Shown piece by piece: positions 25,850 through 38,852 of a stretch of DNA of 64,000 bases. The stretch is from positions 1,303,001 to 1,367,000 of the forward strand of contig NC_059483.1 in assembly GCF_018139145.2 (NCBI RefSeq), in the 5' to 3' direction. Origin of the DNA: Gymnogyps californianus. Its lineage: Eukaryota > Chordata > Aves > Accipitriformes > Cathartidae. Below the pieces are notes generated by a model. It did not search any database and was not told the origin of the DNA. It saw nothing but the letters and a program-made list of their open reading frames with translations. Positions within the stretch are counted from its first letter, which is position 1, and every line of letters begins with the position of its first letter. A program made the position numbers and the translations under genes.

Positions 25850-26010
25850 GACCTGTTTAAAATCATCGCTCACCTACGCCGTACCAAATTTACTCCTTTT
25901 AATCTTCCTTCACGAGACAATATCCCCAGTCACTTAATCATTTTGTTGCTTGTCTCTGAATTCTCTCCAGTTTGTCAAAAAGAATGGCTCCCAGCAATTG
26001 GTGACGATGA
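25850..26010 (-). mobile_element. Ancient CR1/L3-like LINE fragment (diverged)
   Basis: The plus strand carries words in the same order as the reverse complement of older amniote CR1-type LINEs. These are a TGACCTGTTTAA-like block, then CTTAATCATTTTGTTGC, then TCTGAATTCTCTCCAGTTTG, then a diverged GGCTCCCAG word where the consensus has a 'gtgcccagaactgg' word. The match is by eye and substantially diverged, so boundaries and subfamily are uncertain. If correct it is an old, inactive remnant on the minus strand. Confidence 0.45.
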
Positions 26011-28500
26011 GAGGACAGAGGGTGTATTTAATGTGACAGTTATTTGCTCTGCTGAGAAAACATCTTTGTTTTCCTTTTCAGAGAAAAAGGGCTTTACATT
26101 TTCATCGCATCAGAGGCACAGCTATCTCGCGTACTTACGAGACGTTACACAGAAATGCTTTCTCTTGCAATAGTTTATTCTTTATTCTTCTGTTGCATCT
26201 GCTCTGTGCCTGGTGGCAGGAAGTGTTTGAAGTGTGGGTATAGATTTTAGTGGTATAGAAGGTTTATTTTTCCGCAGCTAAGGTTTGGGATCACTATTTA
26301 CTATTTTATCACCACCTTTCACTGCAGGATAAGTATATATTGCAAGCATTTGCCAAATTAAATCTCAAATTAAAAAAACGTCTCACTGACTGTCAAAGAC
26401 TCAACGTAGCACAGATGTGCGTCCGGAGAAGGACTCTCGCTGTGTATGCACTCATTAGCTGCAGAGAGGTAAAGAAAAATATTTCCGCTCAGAAACACAA
26501 CTTGAAGGTATTGCAGTGTAAGGTTGCTGTGACGGATGCAAAGCTGCGAGGTCTGTGCCCGGGAACAGCTCTGGAGCTTTCTCACTGAGGAGGCTTCACT
26601 TTTACGTGTACCGTCTAAGAAAAGCTGAGGGAATACATCCGGGAGACTTACTCCTCCTAACCTGTGCCCCTGGGTGGGTTGGATCCTCAGACCCCCTGCA
26701 ACGAATGGGGTACAGCTGTCTTCTGCTTTTACGGAGCGTTGCGCTCTCTTAAGCAAGCACGTGGGCTGGTCAGGGGTTGCTTCAACCGCGCTTCGCTCTG
26801 TTGACTTTGAATAGGGAGTGAAGCCAGTTCCCACCACCGGCGCACAAACATCCCTTGGCATCTGCATCTGTGCTTATCAACGCCGGTTGTTACCTAGATG
26901 GAAAGAACTTTTTGAAAAATTATTAACTTCATTAATAAGGTAAGATGATTTCTGAAGCAGTGAATTCACTAAGGGCCTGGTTCAATTAAAGCAACGTGCG
27001 TCTTTCCAAAAATTTCTGGGTTTTTTGATCTCTTCCTAAGGACGTTCCACTTTTTTGACTTCAATTTGTTATTTAATCTGTCAGGGCAGAATAAATAATC
27101 CGACTGCTGTAAAGAGCTTTCTCCCTTTATATTAATAGATTTGAATAACTCTAACTTTTAAAAATGTAGGATGATATTATTTTGAACTCTCTAAAAATTT
27201 GTAAATAACACTTTCACCTTAGCGGCAGTTGGTAAAATTAATCCTTTCAAAAACTGCAATATTTTTTTAAAACCCTGTCTCTCACCAGCTCCATGAATAC
27301 TTATAAAATGAATTGAAGCCCAGAAAAACCTTTGTCCTTCGTAGATGTCCTGACGTAATCCATTCGGTTTGGGACAGAAGTGTCTCGGGATGAACCATCC
27401 CGTCTCTGGTTTGATGGCCGCATCCCCCTGCCTGACTTTGGCGCTGGATTAGCACTTGCCAGATGTTGCATTTATGTCACACAGCGTCTCGGCGGGGTCA
27501 CGCATATGCACGTGGGGGTGTCCCCAGTTTGCTGGGGACCCCGAGGGGTGGGAGGGCAAAGGGGGGAGTGCCACAAATGTGCTCCGTTCTGCAGTGCTGG
27601 CCCGGATCGGCTGCTGCAGTCATTAGCGTGGCTCTGTCTCCCAGCCTTTATAAACCTGTGACTTTTGTGAAGTATTGCAAAAAGAAATCAAGACCAGGTA
27701 ATACTTGCTCAGGATCCCTGCCCATGGTTTTATGGAGCCTGCCTAGGCAAACACGGCGTTGCTGCAGCAGAGACCACGGGGCCCAGAGAAGCTGGCTGTG
27801 GAAAGCCCCATCTCCGGCCATGGGGAGTCCTGCGCTGCAGCTGGGAACTAGACTCTTTGTTACATCTTTGGGCTATTTTAGGGAAAATGTGGTCTGGTGT
27901 TCTCCGGGACTAGCAAAATGCACCACTGAAATCTGTTGTTGGGTGACGAAGCTTGCCCGGCGTGAATCACACAGCCTCCGACAGCCAGCAAGGAAAATGA
28001 GTATAGAAGTCTCTGACTTGATATCTCATGACAAGTAACCTAAACTTGCCTAAATACTCATTTTCTTGGGAGCAGTAGGCAAGAAGGATATTGTTCAGAG
28101 CTGCTTCGTGTGAGTGGCGTGGAAGGTGACAGAGAGACGAGGGGCTCCGGCTCGCCTGCCAGCCGTAGTGCAACCCCGACCCTGTAACTGATCTGATGGA
28201 GTTTCGACTTTCCAGTGGGATACGGCGTATTCAACAACACTTCCTCTTACGGCATGAACCCCAGCAGGGTGCTCTGCAGAGCCTGAGGGCTTCTCGATGG
28301 TCCTTACTCATAAATGACCTGAAATACTTCCTCCTGATAGCAGAGCAGCGTAGAAGTCCACAAGTGACCTCTGCTAGGACATCTCTTCCCTGCTTGGGTT
28401 CACCAGAAGCATCCTAGCACTGGGTAGCTGCATGTCATTAGTGGATATTAGCTCAGGTTGTGGAGTGATTGTTCATATGAAAAGCTGCGGTAATACCTCA
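26011..28500. other. Non-coding stretch, no gene recognised
   Basis: AT-rich DNA (26.9-27.3 kb) is followed by a moderately GC-rich segment (27.4-28.0 kb). There the open frame 27463-28038 (+, 191 codons) overlaps another frame on the same strand. I recognise no domain, and the translation is rich in Arg, Ser and Cys as expected from random GC-rich DNA. Confidence 0.5.
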
Positions 28501-28509
28501 GGTTTTAAA

Positions 28510-28560
28510 AACCTGTTAAAACCTGTTAAAACAGATTTTAACTCTGTTTTCCTGTTAAAT
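28510..28560. repeat. CCTGTTAAA direct repeats with a small hairpin
   Basis: CCTGTTAAA occurs three times (28512-28520, 28522-28530, 28551-28559). Between the last two copies an 8-base inverted repeat AAAACAGA (28528-28535) and TCTGTTTT (28543-28550) flanks a 7-base loop. It is a short local structure and no known repeat family. Confidence 0.65.
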
Positions 28561-28683
28561 GTTTGATAAATGGAGTCTTACGTCTGCACAATATTTTGTG
28601 TTTGAAAGGCAACATTTGTTTGGACTTCCTAAAGCAGGGAATTTATTTTAACAGCTCATTTCATAGCACTGAAATATTGTTAT

Positions 28684-28699
28684 TACTACTACTACTACT
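28684..28699. repeat. (TAC)5 microsatellite
   Basis: Five perfect TAC units are followed by one T. Confidence 0.9.
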
Positions 28700-28719
28700 G
28701 ACAATAGTAATATCACTTA

Positions 28720-29390
28720 ATTGTTAAAGTGCCTTTCGTCTCCAGGAATATCAAACTGTTTTACAAACTCCTCCACCCTGGAAAGCTTCCAGAGTCCCTC
28801 ACCACCTCTACGCTATGTTCTGGGGCAGAAAAGGAGAACTATGCTTTCCAAAGAAAATTGCATGGGAGTTTTACATAAGAAAAGTGAAAACACACCTTCA
28901 CAGCGCCTTTTAGATAATGGTTTAAGAGATGCAGTTTTAGAGTTTTGCTGACGTTTGCCTTGTTTCCCTTTGAGTTGTTTATCTGGTAGCTGTAGGGTTT
29001 ACTATCCTCTACCCTCTTCTTGCTGTACTAACTACAGTGATACGTCTGATGGTGTTACTCGCCATTTACCTATGACTCCTGTGGTACGTCCCCTGTGCTC
29101 CTGCTGCGTGCAGGAACAGCTGAAGCTGTTGGGCAGGTCTGTGGCACGAATGTATCACAGCTCTGTTGATTATTTGGCTGAGGAATTTACCCTGGCTCAA
29201 GTCCTTCTTTTGGGCTTTCGCTTCATAGCTCAGTGAAGCAAAATCCATTTGTTTCTTTGATGCTTAGGTTGGACCTCGGTGATTTTCCAAACATCTATTA
29301 AAATACAGCCAATGCCTTGCTTTTCCAGAAAACCGCCATTTTGCTCTGTGATTGGAACGATGATGTCAGACCGGAGTATTTAGGATTTCC
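28720..29390. other. Non-coding stretch, nothing recognised
   Basis: The open frames here are 76 codons (28721-28951, +), 93 codons (28955-29236, +) and one minus-strand frame of 60 codons. None resembles a known protein and no splice-flanked exon or repeat is evident. Confidence 0.45.
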
Positions 29391-29394
29391 AAAT

Positions 29395-29535
29395 TCCCTG
29401 CCACAAAATAGGAGTGAGCTAATCAGAGGGACAGACAGGCTAATTACAGCAGAGCGCGCGCGCTTCTATTTATTCCCAAGTATCTTGTTAATCAGCAATA
29501 ATGGAAAAGGAAATAGCAAGAAATTACATGGCAGT
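29395..29535. promoter_or_regulatory. Candidate conserved non-coding element
   Basis: The block has CTAATCAG and GCTAATTACAG homeodomain-type cores, a perfect GCGCGCGCGC (29454-29463), then TTAATCAGCAATAATGG. A run of five GC dinucleotides is unusual in otherwise CpG-poor AT-rich vertebrate DNA. The combination resembles developmental enhancers, but this is judged by texture only and no alignment was possible. Confidence 0.25.
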
Positions 29536-29539
29536 TAAG

Positions 29540-30130
29540 TGAGTTTTTGGTAAAATATATATTCTTAAATTAACCTAAGTGTCTTTGAATCATGAGAATG
29601 TAATTTAATTTAATACATTAACAATATGAAACTTGAATCCTACTTCCCATCATATTTTCAAGAGTGGAAGTAATGAAATGTTTAGTGGTGAGTAGGTAGT
29701 GTTATTATTAGAGTCTAATTGCTCAAAGGTGGAATAATACCCACCTAAATTTGGGTGCTATAATATCCACCGTTTTGGGGGGTTGGAGTCTTTTTTAATG
29801 TCACAGTTGAAAAAGGATGGGAAAGAAGTGCTGGGCAGTTTCTGGTGAAGCCTAATGAAATACGTCACGGTCTGATGCATGAGCTGCAGTGAGGTTTATT
29901 GGGCTAGGAATGGGAGCAGAACTTGTCCAGCAGAAATAAATGCATAGAGCTGCTTGCTCCTGTTCTGTGTGGTTGTGCCACAAGAACGTTTATACAGACA
30001 TCAACATTAAAAAAAAAGCAGTTACATTTTAGCCAATATCTGATCCTTTTAGAGAAAGGGATCTAAGAGCAGTAAGAATATTAATATCTGGGATGGGTGG
30101 CAGGGGTGGCCCAGGAGCCCCCTGTGCTGC
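29540..30130. other. Non-coding AT-rich stretch, nothing recognised
   Basis: This is AT-rich unique DNA without an open frame of note or an identifiable repeat. Confidence 0.5.
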
Positions 30131-30135
30131 CTGCA

Positions 30136-30168
30136 GGGAGAGGAGGAGGAGGAGGAAGAGGAAGAGGG
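30136..30168. repeat. GGA/GAA purine microsatellite
   Basis: This is an imperfect (GGA)n run grading into GAAGAG units. All bases on the plus strand are purines. Confidence 0.85.
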
Positions 30169-33100
30169 CTGTCCCATACTGTCGCGTTGGCTAAATCAGG
30201 CTGGACAAGGAGCTCTGCTTGTGTCCGACGTCTGCTCTCCAGGGAGGGGGGGATCAGCTGGCCCTTACAGGAGGCTTCTTGCAGGTCATGCAGAGCTTGA
30301 GGAAGAGCACAAATGGAGCCCCCAAACTCAGAGCCCGGCTCCTTGCTGCTGGAGTGCCTTTAGCAGGAGTGGTGCTGGTCCCGGGATGTCTCTGCCCAAG
30401 GGATGCCCTGCAGACGCCTGGGCTGTCCCCTGCATTGCTCCGGCGGCTCAGAGCTCGGATCTCTGGATCTTCTCCCCCATTGCGGTGTTTTAATCAAAGA
30501 AATGTTCTCTACCCATCTCCAGGAAGGATTTAATAACAGAATAAAAATGTTCATTGCTGCCTTGTTGGTTCTGGTGGCAGCTTTTACTGACAACAGCCAG
30601 AGCAGGGAGCTGGTGGCAAGGGTAGCGACAGCAGTTTTATGGGGGCTTGCTCTGTATCGCACGCCTCGGACGCGAGGAGCCCCAGATATGGTTTGTCCCG
30701 TCCAAACTGCCACCCAGGAATGACCTGACCCCCTCTGACAATTCTGTTACTCTGCCCAGCTCCGTGTATCACCAGGAATAGCAACAGCATTATTGCTGTT
30801 ATTTTTTGAAGCAGCAAATTTTGCAGCGCTCAGTCCTGTTCCTCCGAATGAACCCCATCCCTTTGCCTTGCCCTGCTGCTCGCTGGTGTCTTTCCTCATC
30901 AGGGAACACGAAGCAAGTAGCACGGTTTATTAGCTGCAAACAGCAAACACCTCCTCTTTTTGGATGGGTTTTTTAACACCCAGTTCCGTGATGATCTCCT
31001 TTTTGGGCAAACTCCCTTTTGGGATCAAGACTTCAGTCTTCAGTACGGGGCAGAAAGCAACAGGATTTGGTCGTCATTTTGAGTCTGTGTAAGGAGGTTT
31101 ATGTTTATGAGCACATACAGTTTCCTGATTGGGAAAAAAAAAAGCACTCTTAAAAATCAAACTTTGATCCCCTCGAGTCACATAGAGACAGGCACTAACA
31201 AGCATCTTATGAGCTGAAAATTGAATCTTATAGCACTTCAACCAAGCAGTCTTGGAAAATTAAGGTTAGGGCTGGAAATAGGAGAAATCAACATTAAAGC
31301 TTATGTATATATGCTTTATGTATTAGCCATGGTGACCGAAAACCCTGAATTTTTTCCCACTGCAGATAAATAAACTTTGGTTGCAGCACAGATTTAAGAG
31401 AAGAGCAGAGGGGAGGTCTCGGCGTGGCCTCACGCCGGGGCTGGCAGCGATCCGTCCCCGGGAGGGCAGATGCCGAGGCGAGGCAAGCAGGGAGCCCTGG
31501 GCTTGGGGACAGTCTCGGGGCGGCCGGGCTGGCACGCCACGGGACTGACACCCACCTCTGGGTTTCACCAACTCGGAGTCAAGGGGTTTGTGTTCACGTC
31601 ACTCTTTCTGTTCTTTCCTTTTGGGGGGGAAGGAGGTGGGCTGTTTGATAACGTCATGGCAAACAGTTATTTTTCTGCAGTTTTCTCATATTTTTGCTGT
31701 CATCCCTCACTCCCTTTGGTGCGTAAAATTTATTTTGCTTAGTTGCATTTTCTTTTAAAAGACGCTACAGTTTCCACTTGACCTACTGGGATTTCAGAAG
31801 AGCAGTGTGGAACGTTAATCATCTGGTTAATCGTTGTCTAACATTCATGTGAAGCTTCTTTCAAAGCTGGTATATATTACTTCACAAGGAGAAGGTCCTG
31901 TTGATTTTCCCGCTGCAGCTAGGGCCGTGGCGTGCATTTGCGTTGACTCCTTGATATGATGGAAAAGAGTCCAAGTGGCTGTTGATACCTTTTGCAGCCT
32001 CCTCTCCCCAACCACATAGACATCTTCAGAAAATAGTTCTTCAAATATTCATGATTTCATCTTTTCCCTTTCATTTCTGATGGTGCGATGCTATTTGGAA
32101 TAACAGCTTTTATGAGGATAACCTTTAAAATTCAGTAGAGAAAGAAGAAGAAGGAAGAGTGATGCTTACAGAGGTCCTGAAAGAAAAGCTAGCACAGGCT
32201 CTTATTTATTTGTATCAGGTTGGACTTTTAAGTAACCTACACATGTTTTCTAAATATGCACAGCTAAATGTCCCGATGATGAAAAACCTGCTTGTTTACC
32301 CAGGAAGCAGACTGACATGTAACTCTCTGGCATTTAAATCCTTCCATCTGTAGTCCTTTGTTTTGGAAAGGGCAGCAAATTAAACTCCCACCAACAGACA
32401 TCCAAAGCAGGTCTTTTGGGGGTACGCGGGGCCGTGCCGCTCAGCGTGCTCGAGAGTGACTCACTGAGCTGACGGGTTATTCGTTATTAATAGGACAAAT
32501 GTTCCTGTTTCATTTCACACTTTCTGCCGGCGGCTGGCTACCGTCCTGCCGGGGCTGGTGGCCAGGCTGCGGGCAGCAGAGGCCCCTGCCAGGGCGGCAG
32601 AGCTGGCGGCCGGCGCGCGGCGCTGGCGGCTGCACCGAAGCCCCGGTGCCAGCGGGCAGGCCAGCCCGGCCCCGCTCTGCCAGGTCCTCGTTACTAGATG
32701 GACACGTGGGTAGAGAGCAAACCGCTGCAGGACCCGGCGGAGAAGATTGCTAAATGGGGTTGTCTCCTGGAGAGGACGTGCTCCCGAGCATCGGTGCCGT
32801 AGACCTCACTGCTGGGTGCTTCTCCCACTTCATGGCGCGAAGTCAGGCTTCGCATTTTTGTTATTTGAACCCTACAGTTAATTAAGTTCAAGCAGCATGA
32901 AACTCCTAGAGTTTCAACGGGCTTAGATAGCTGGGTCTCATCCTCGTTCCCTGCTCTCTTACACATCCATTTATTATTCAGGAAACCAGACAAACTTTGG
33001 TCCCTCTGGGGCTCTTTCATTCAACCTTTTCATTCTGGTTTTTTTTTCAATTTCTGTTGTAATCAAGCAATCCAAACCAGTCTCAGCTTGGAGATACAAA

Positions 33101-36100
33101 AACTGAACTGTTACACTAAAGCTGTTACTCTTTAAAAAGGCTGGCAACTTTTTAAGGGTTGTTGACATTTCCTGTATCAAGAATAAAATAAAGCAACAAC
33201 ATCCAGAAATCCCGCAAAGGTGATTCCTCTTATTTTCCTGATCGGCTCTGGTGTATTCGTACATACTTAGAAGAATAAGTATATTCCTCAGTACTAGTCC
33301 CACCTGGGGACTGGGGGGCCCCAGGGCTGGGTGAAGGCAACACTCGGCGGGTGACAAGTGGGACGTCGCTGGTGATGCTCTGTGGTGCTGGGACACAGGC
33401 AGCACTGTGGTGCCAAAAATAAAGCGATCAAACTTGCTTTGCAAGCAGTAATGCATGGGTACCGTTCTTATTAAGATAGACCCTCTAATCATTCTGGTAG
33501 ATCTGGGTTGTAATGTTTTATTTCAGTCAGAAGTGTTTTTTCGTAAGATAGAATGAAACTTATGAAGCTTAATGTCCATGTCAAATATAAAATTTTCCTT
33601 TTGACATATTTTATCTCAATGCCACCATGGAAAGTATTGGATGATCCACTTCTAGCTGAATATTAATGAAGTAAATTATCTTAGAAAATTTCCTACTGTG
33701 TTCAGACTACAGGAACTAACATGCCTCATTAGATGCCTGTTGATTAGAAATGTTAAAGTGGCTTTTCTTTCTTTGAATTGTAATTAAAATTAATTTGATA
33801 GACTTAACCCCCGCCCCTGTAACGGGCTATCCGCTGAATCTTTTAAGTTGGAAGAAAAGTGTTGCTTTCCTGTCCGTGGTTTGTCTGGGGCTCGGCTTTG
33901 CCCTGGCGTTGAAGGCAGCGCGCACCCGCGTGCCGGAGGATGGTGGGACAGACGTCCCGGCACTGCTTCTGCGCGAGCGGTGGGAGCACCGTCGGGATGG
34001 AGCTGGGCCAGCCAGGAGGTGGGCAGGGGGCTTGGTGCTGCGGTGCAGGCATGCCTGCAGGGAGCTGAGTTCCCGCTGTGAATCCAGGCCAAACGCAGGC
34101 AGAGAACTCTCAGAGATGTGCTCATTTTCTTCCTATCTCAGTTACAGCAGTTTGCTCGTGCCAGAGCTGTATCTCGAGTTGTTCGTACCTCCATATCCTC
34201 TCTCCGTTCTGCAATTCATATCCTTCTTTTGCAAGTATGTCTAGGATTGTGCTTTCCTTGTAACCCTTCCCCAAGTCATGAAATATTGTTTATATCGTTG
34301 ATTCAGGTGGAGAGCCAAGAAGCGTGCTGAATGCAATCTTGCCTTTGCAGCCCAGTAAGCAGCAGTGAAAGCTCGTTGTAATAACAGAGCAGTGCCCGTT
34401 ATCATTACCAGATGTACAACACAGAGTGATTGTAACTCTCTGAATCACAGGCACACCAGGGACTGGAGGGTTAGAAAAAGTATTTAATCACTGGTCCCTT
34501 TAGGATTAATAGGCAAGGCGAGGGATAACATTTGTAATAGATTATATCTTTCTGAGAGCGGAATCTAGGCAGATTAAGTACTGTATTCTTTACAGTTATT
34601 TTTGTGCTCAGGACATATATTTGGGTCAGAAAGATCCTTAATGCTGTAATGGAAATGCATTATGTGGTAGAGAAAGCTTTAGTCATCACTGGTAAAATGA
34701 GAAAGCAGGTCACCTCGCTCTGCTCCCTGTTAAGTACATGAAGTTGAATTCCATCACTGCTCAAAACAAGTCAAAGCAGGTGGATAATTAAACCGGAGGG
34801 ACACAGGTCGGGAATTTCATGCTTTCTGTTCAGCTCTGTCTCCTTCTGGACAGCCTTTCCCCATCCCGGGGACCTCCACCCCAGGAACCAGCCCCCCTTG
34901 CAGGGGCTCTTGCTGCAGGCTGGGCCGCTGCACGGGCACGTAAGCACAGACACGGAGCTCCTGAGCAGTTTTGCACACTGATAGGGACAATTTGAAGTGC
35001 TTCCTCTTTTGGGCCTGCTTAAAGTGTCTCCGACCTTTTTTTAATACGTGTCTACAGCTGTCCATGTTGCCTGGAAAATTCACTATGTCGGGGGGAAGGA
35101 GGGGAAGGGGCCCAACAGCAGACGTGTCCTGCAGCAGTCTTGAAAATGCTGTCTTAATTAATGTCACAGAGAGGAGCTACATGGCTTGAGACTGTGTTTG
35201 AAGTACTGAGCTCTAATTTCTTTCTTTCATGTTATGTACAACATAGCACGGTTCTTGTACTGAAAAGCTCCAGGAGAATCACTAAAAATTAGTCCAGAGA
35301 GACTGGCCGTACGGAGCGAGGGAAAGCTCTTTTCCAAGCAGAAGAGCGGTGCTCAGCTTCAAGCCCTGCTGCAGGGCGCCGTGTTTCTCCTGCCTGTGCA
35401 GCGCGGCAGCAGTGCTCCCGCTGCTCGGCTCCTCTGGGCACGGCCCTGCTCCCCGGGCAAGGGCTCTCCTCCTGCTGTGACGGACCCGGAGCTGTCGGCC
35501 CCGCGGTCCCATTCGGGGGACGCTGTAATGCAAAGCAGCCGTTATAATAATAAGAAGGGCTGAACCATGAAACTCCAGGTCATGTTAACGCTGATGACAA
35601 CCCGCGCCCAACAGCAGCGGAGCTGGAGATGCCCCCGTTTGTCTGTTCCCCGGGTGCTGGCGGCTGGGGGCTTGCAGATGACGTCAAGAAACCCCGTGGG
35701 CTCTGCGCTCCAGAAACTTGCACTTCCCACGGGAGCAGTCGTTAGCACAGCCCCGGTTTCATTCCCTCTGTGGATGGTGCCAAGCAGTTGTTTTTGCTCC
35801 AGGCTTTCTCTGGAATTAGGGACCCCGTAACAGAAGACTTGTGTTAGTGCATCCCCCCACGTAGCTGCTTACGCTAAGGTACGGTGGTGGTTTCCCTGAG
35901 CCTCTCCAGCATGCCCCAGCTCCGGAGGAGACTCAGGAGGCAGGCAGGGAAAGCAGGCAGCTGCATCTCAAGGGTGTTTGAAGCAGCAAAACAACCTGAT
36001 CCAGGTGTGAGCCTAAGGGGCAAATCCTGTTTTCCCTCCAGGGCCCGTATAGGGACGAACTTGCAGGGGTTGGAAACTTTGCAAACGGCTTGTTACAGCC

Positions 36101-38790
36101 CTAGGAGACATCCACTTCTGCCATCATAGCACAGTGTCCATGTTTGCTTGCCACCTTGTTTTCCTTCCCACGTCTGCCGCTCCTTTTGTTTCGGTGCTCG
36201 CAGGAAGGGCCTGCCAGGGGTTGACAGGTATTCCGGAGCCCTCACCTGGAGCAGGATTAGCCTTCTGGACATCGGCTGGGTTTGTTTCACCAGCCTGGTT
36301 AAACAAAGCAGCATTTCTTACCCAGTAAGTAACTATTCACATGCACCTGGCTGGGATTCAAATGCGTAACAGCGATAACTTAAAGGAATGCCATGTGGCA
36401 TGCACTGAATGGGAATGCCAAACTTGTTGTATTTGCAAGCCAAAATACTTATGCAATTAGTGCAGCCTTGGCCAGTGGCCACAGCCAGCAGATGTCTAGC
36501 TGCGTCCTGTGCGCTCCTGGAGAAACAGTGTGCGAAGGAAAAAGAACAGATTTTCTTTAAGTAAAATGAAACAGTAGGATTCGTCTCTCCTAAATGAGCT
36601 GTTTATAAAGGGCTTATATGGTTAACTCGCGCTCAGTGATTTATTCCTCTTTCCCCTCCCCTACACCTCTTCCCTGTACTCCCAGCGTCTACTGAATGTC
36701 TAAATTAAATAATTGTCCTGATTTAGACATAAAGAAGTTCTCAGCTCTTTGAGGCCCCAGTTGGGCATCAGGATTCCTGGGAAAGGATGAAACCTCCTGC
36801 AGCCACAGCATACAAAGCACTGATTTGGGAATAAGCTCTCCCCGAGAGTTTCAATATGCTGATTAACTTTGTACCAGCCAGCTCTGTGCCAGATCAAGCC
36901 TGTCTGCCCCGCTCTCGTTTGGTGCTGTAATTCTGTGACCAAGTAATTTCCTGCTTTGGCATTTAAATAAATCACCTGTGGCTGCACAAGCAAAGGTGCA
37001 CATGTGCAGGGCTCCGGCCCTTCCCCGCCACCGCAGTCCCCAGCAGGGACACAGCACCCCCATCTTGTCTCAAGATTTATCAGGACCCATCTTCCTGAGT
37101 CCCACCCATGATGTGCTGTCGGTGCTGGGTCAGGATTAGTCCCTCGGGCGTAAGCTAACCACTGGGAGAAAGCACCGTGATTCTTTGTGCTTTCTCTGGG
37201 CTCTCACAGCGGAGAGTGCCCGAAGGGAGGCAGGCGTGCTGCAGCTGGGAGCTGTGTAGGTTAGAGCGTGCGTATGGAAGGACGATGTACAGGAGAGCTG
37301 GGAGATAAGGACAAAGCGAAAAGGAGTGATTAGCAGGAGAAAAGGGAGAGGAATCAGGCCCTGCTCAGAGCTGAGCTCTGCCTTAAGGAGTTGGGAAAGA
37401 TTGCAGATGAGTGGCGTGGAGGTGGCTGGAGGGCAGTGTAGACAGACAACCACTGTATGGGCTCTGCACCATGTCCAGACAAACCAGTTTCCATCAGAAG
37501 CTGGAGGACTGACTATGGGATGAGGCTGAAATGAGTGAGGTTTTGGAAATTTCCAACTGATGCTTCAACTCATGGACGAGGACTGTGACATGAAGTACTG
37601 CTTCAGTACAAAACCAGGTAGTTTCCATGACAGTTGATGTAGGATAGAGTATATTCCTTCAGGTCCTCATGAACTATATATTAAGCAGCTTCTGGATCCA
37701 CTGAATGCGTGGTCCGTCTAGCTCTTTACTGACGTCTGCCAGTTCAGGATCTCCAGGCTCCTGGGGAAATGGAGGGATGCCTGGGGCAGGCAGGGAGTAA
37801 TTCTGCAATGGTGAGATTTGCAAGGGTTTTTTTCTTCCAGGTATGGCGTAGGTCTGCCATTTCACCAAGCTGCCGAGTTGAACGTTGATTGCATCACAGG
37901 AGAAAAAGGAGTGCCCTTTGCCTCCAAGCCCTGGCTTTACAGGGTGTTAAGGAAAAGCAGAAAGAATGGTTATGCATCAAAAATCTCTGTGTGTGAGGGA
38001 TCTGCTGGAGCTACAACAGTAACAGGTAGATCTTCACTGCAGCTTTCCTGAAAGCAAGGAAGGTAGAGCTCTTTGCACCCAGGGATCAGGTCCCTGCACG
38101 GCGCTGTGCAGGACTTTCCATGTGTAGTGCTTGAGATCTCATACGAGTTGGGACGCAAAGAGTGTTAGGTGGGACTGACATAATTCAGGATACACACATT
38201 TGAAGAATCTCACCAAGGACCTCACAGCAGAGCCTGGAATCTCTTGTGTTACAGTTTGTCAAGCTGTTCCTCAGGGGCAGGGGAGACCCCCAAACTCACA
38301 CCACTTCTTGCAGACTCAGGTTGGCAGTCATGCACAGCCTCTCTGCTGTGCTTCCCCACCGGCCGCCCTCCACCCTGGCTGCAGCCGGTCGCGATGCTTT
38401 CATAAAGGCAGTGTTCTCCACAAATGTTGATTACTTTCAGAGCTAGAAACTTGCTTGGAAAAAAATAGGAAAATTTCTGAAGGTATTGGTGACTTTGCTC
38501 TGGTTTTGCTTATCCAACAACGCCGCAAGTGAAGTCAAGGGAGAGAAGCAATGTGTTTTTTAGACTAACTAGTTGACTTGGGAAAAGCGTTTTCAGAACC
38601 TGAAGCCATATCGTGTGTCTGAATGCTTCTCTGCTTTTTCCAACTCTCTGATTTGGAAAAGCATCTCAGTCTCCAAACCTTGCCTCAGTGTTGTCACTTT
38701 GCCTTCCCTATATAGGCTGAGCATGGGGTCTTTTGGGTATTTGCAAATGCCTACCTTGAGCATAACACAAATAGATTGTAGAAGAGTGTT
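30169..38790. other. Non-coding stretch with CpG patches at 31415-31550, 32520-32760, 33885-34020 and 35380-35530
   Basis: This is 8.6 kb of unique DNA with four CpG-dense patches of 100-250 bases set in AT-rich surroundings. Open frames concentrate in GC-rich or stop-poor segments (172 codons at 32974-33492, -; 149 codons at 33795-34244, +; 117 codons at 30360-30713, -) and typically overlap in antisense. I recognise no protein domain, RNA gene or mobile element. The 32520-32700 patch is the most GC-rich, with GCGCGCGGCG-type sequence near 32615-32625. Confidence 0.5.
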
Positions 38791-38793
38791 TAA

Positions 38794-38852
38794 TTTAAAA
38801 TACTTCTTCGAGTGAAGTATTTTAAAGTATTTAAAGTATTTAAATTTTAAGT
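38794..38852. repeat. Perfect 13-bp hairpin plus TTTAAAGTA direct repeats
   Basis: The left arm TTTAAAATACTTC (38794-38806) and the right arm GAAGTATTTTAAA (38814-38826) are exact reverse complements around a 7-base loop. TTTAAAGTAT-type units then recur at about 38821-38840, with a diverged unit to 38852. It is long enough for a cruciform in DNA or a hairpin in RNA. It is not a recognised repeat family. Confidence 0.8.

Noticed and set aside
29255..29310. Possible second CR1 3' end (GGTTGGACCTCGGTGATTTT)
   Set aside because: The match is a single short word without the terminal octamers or the following consensus, so chance similarity is likely.
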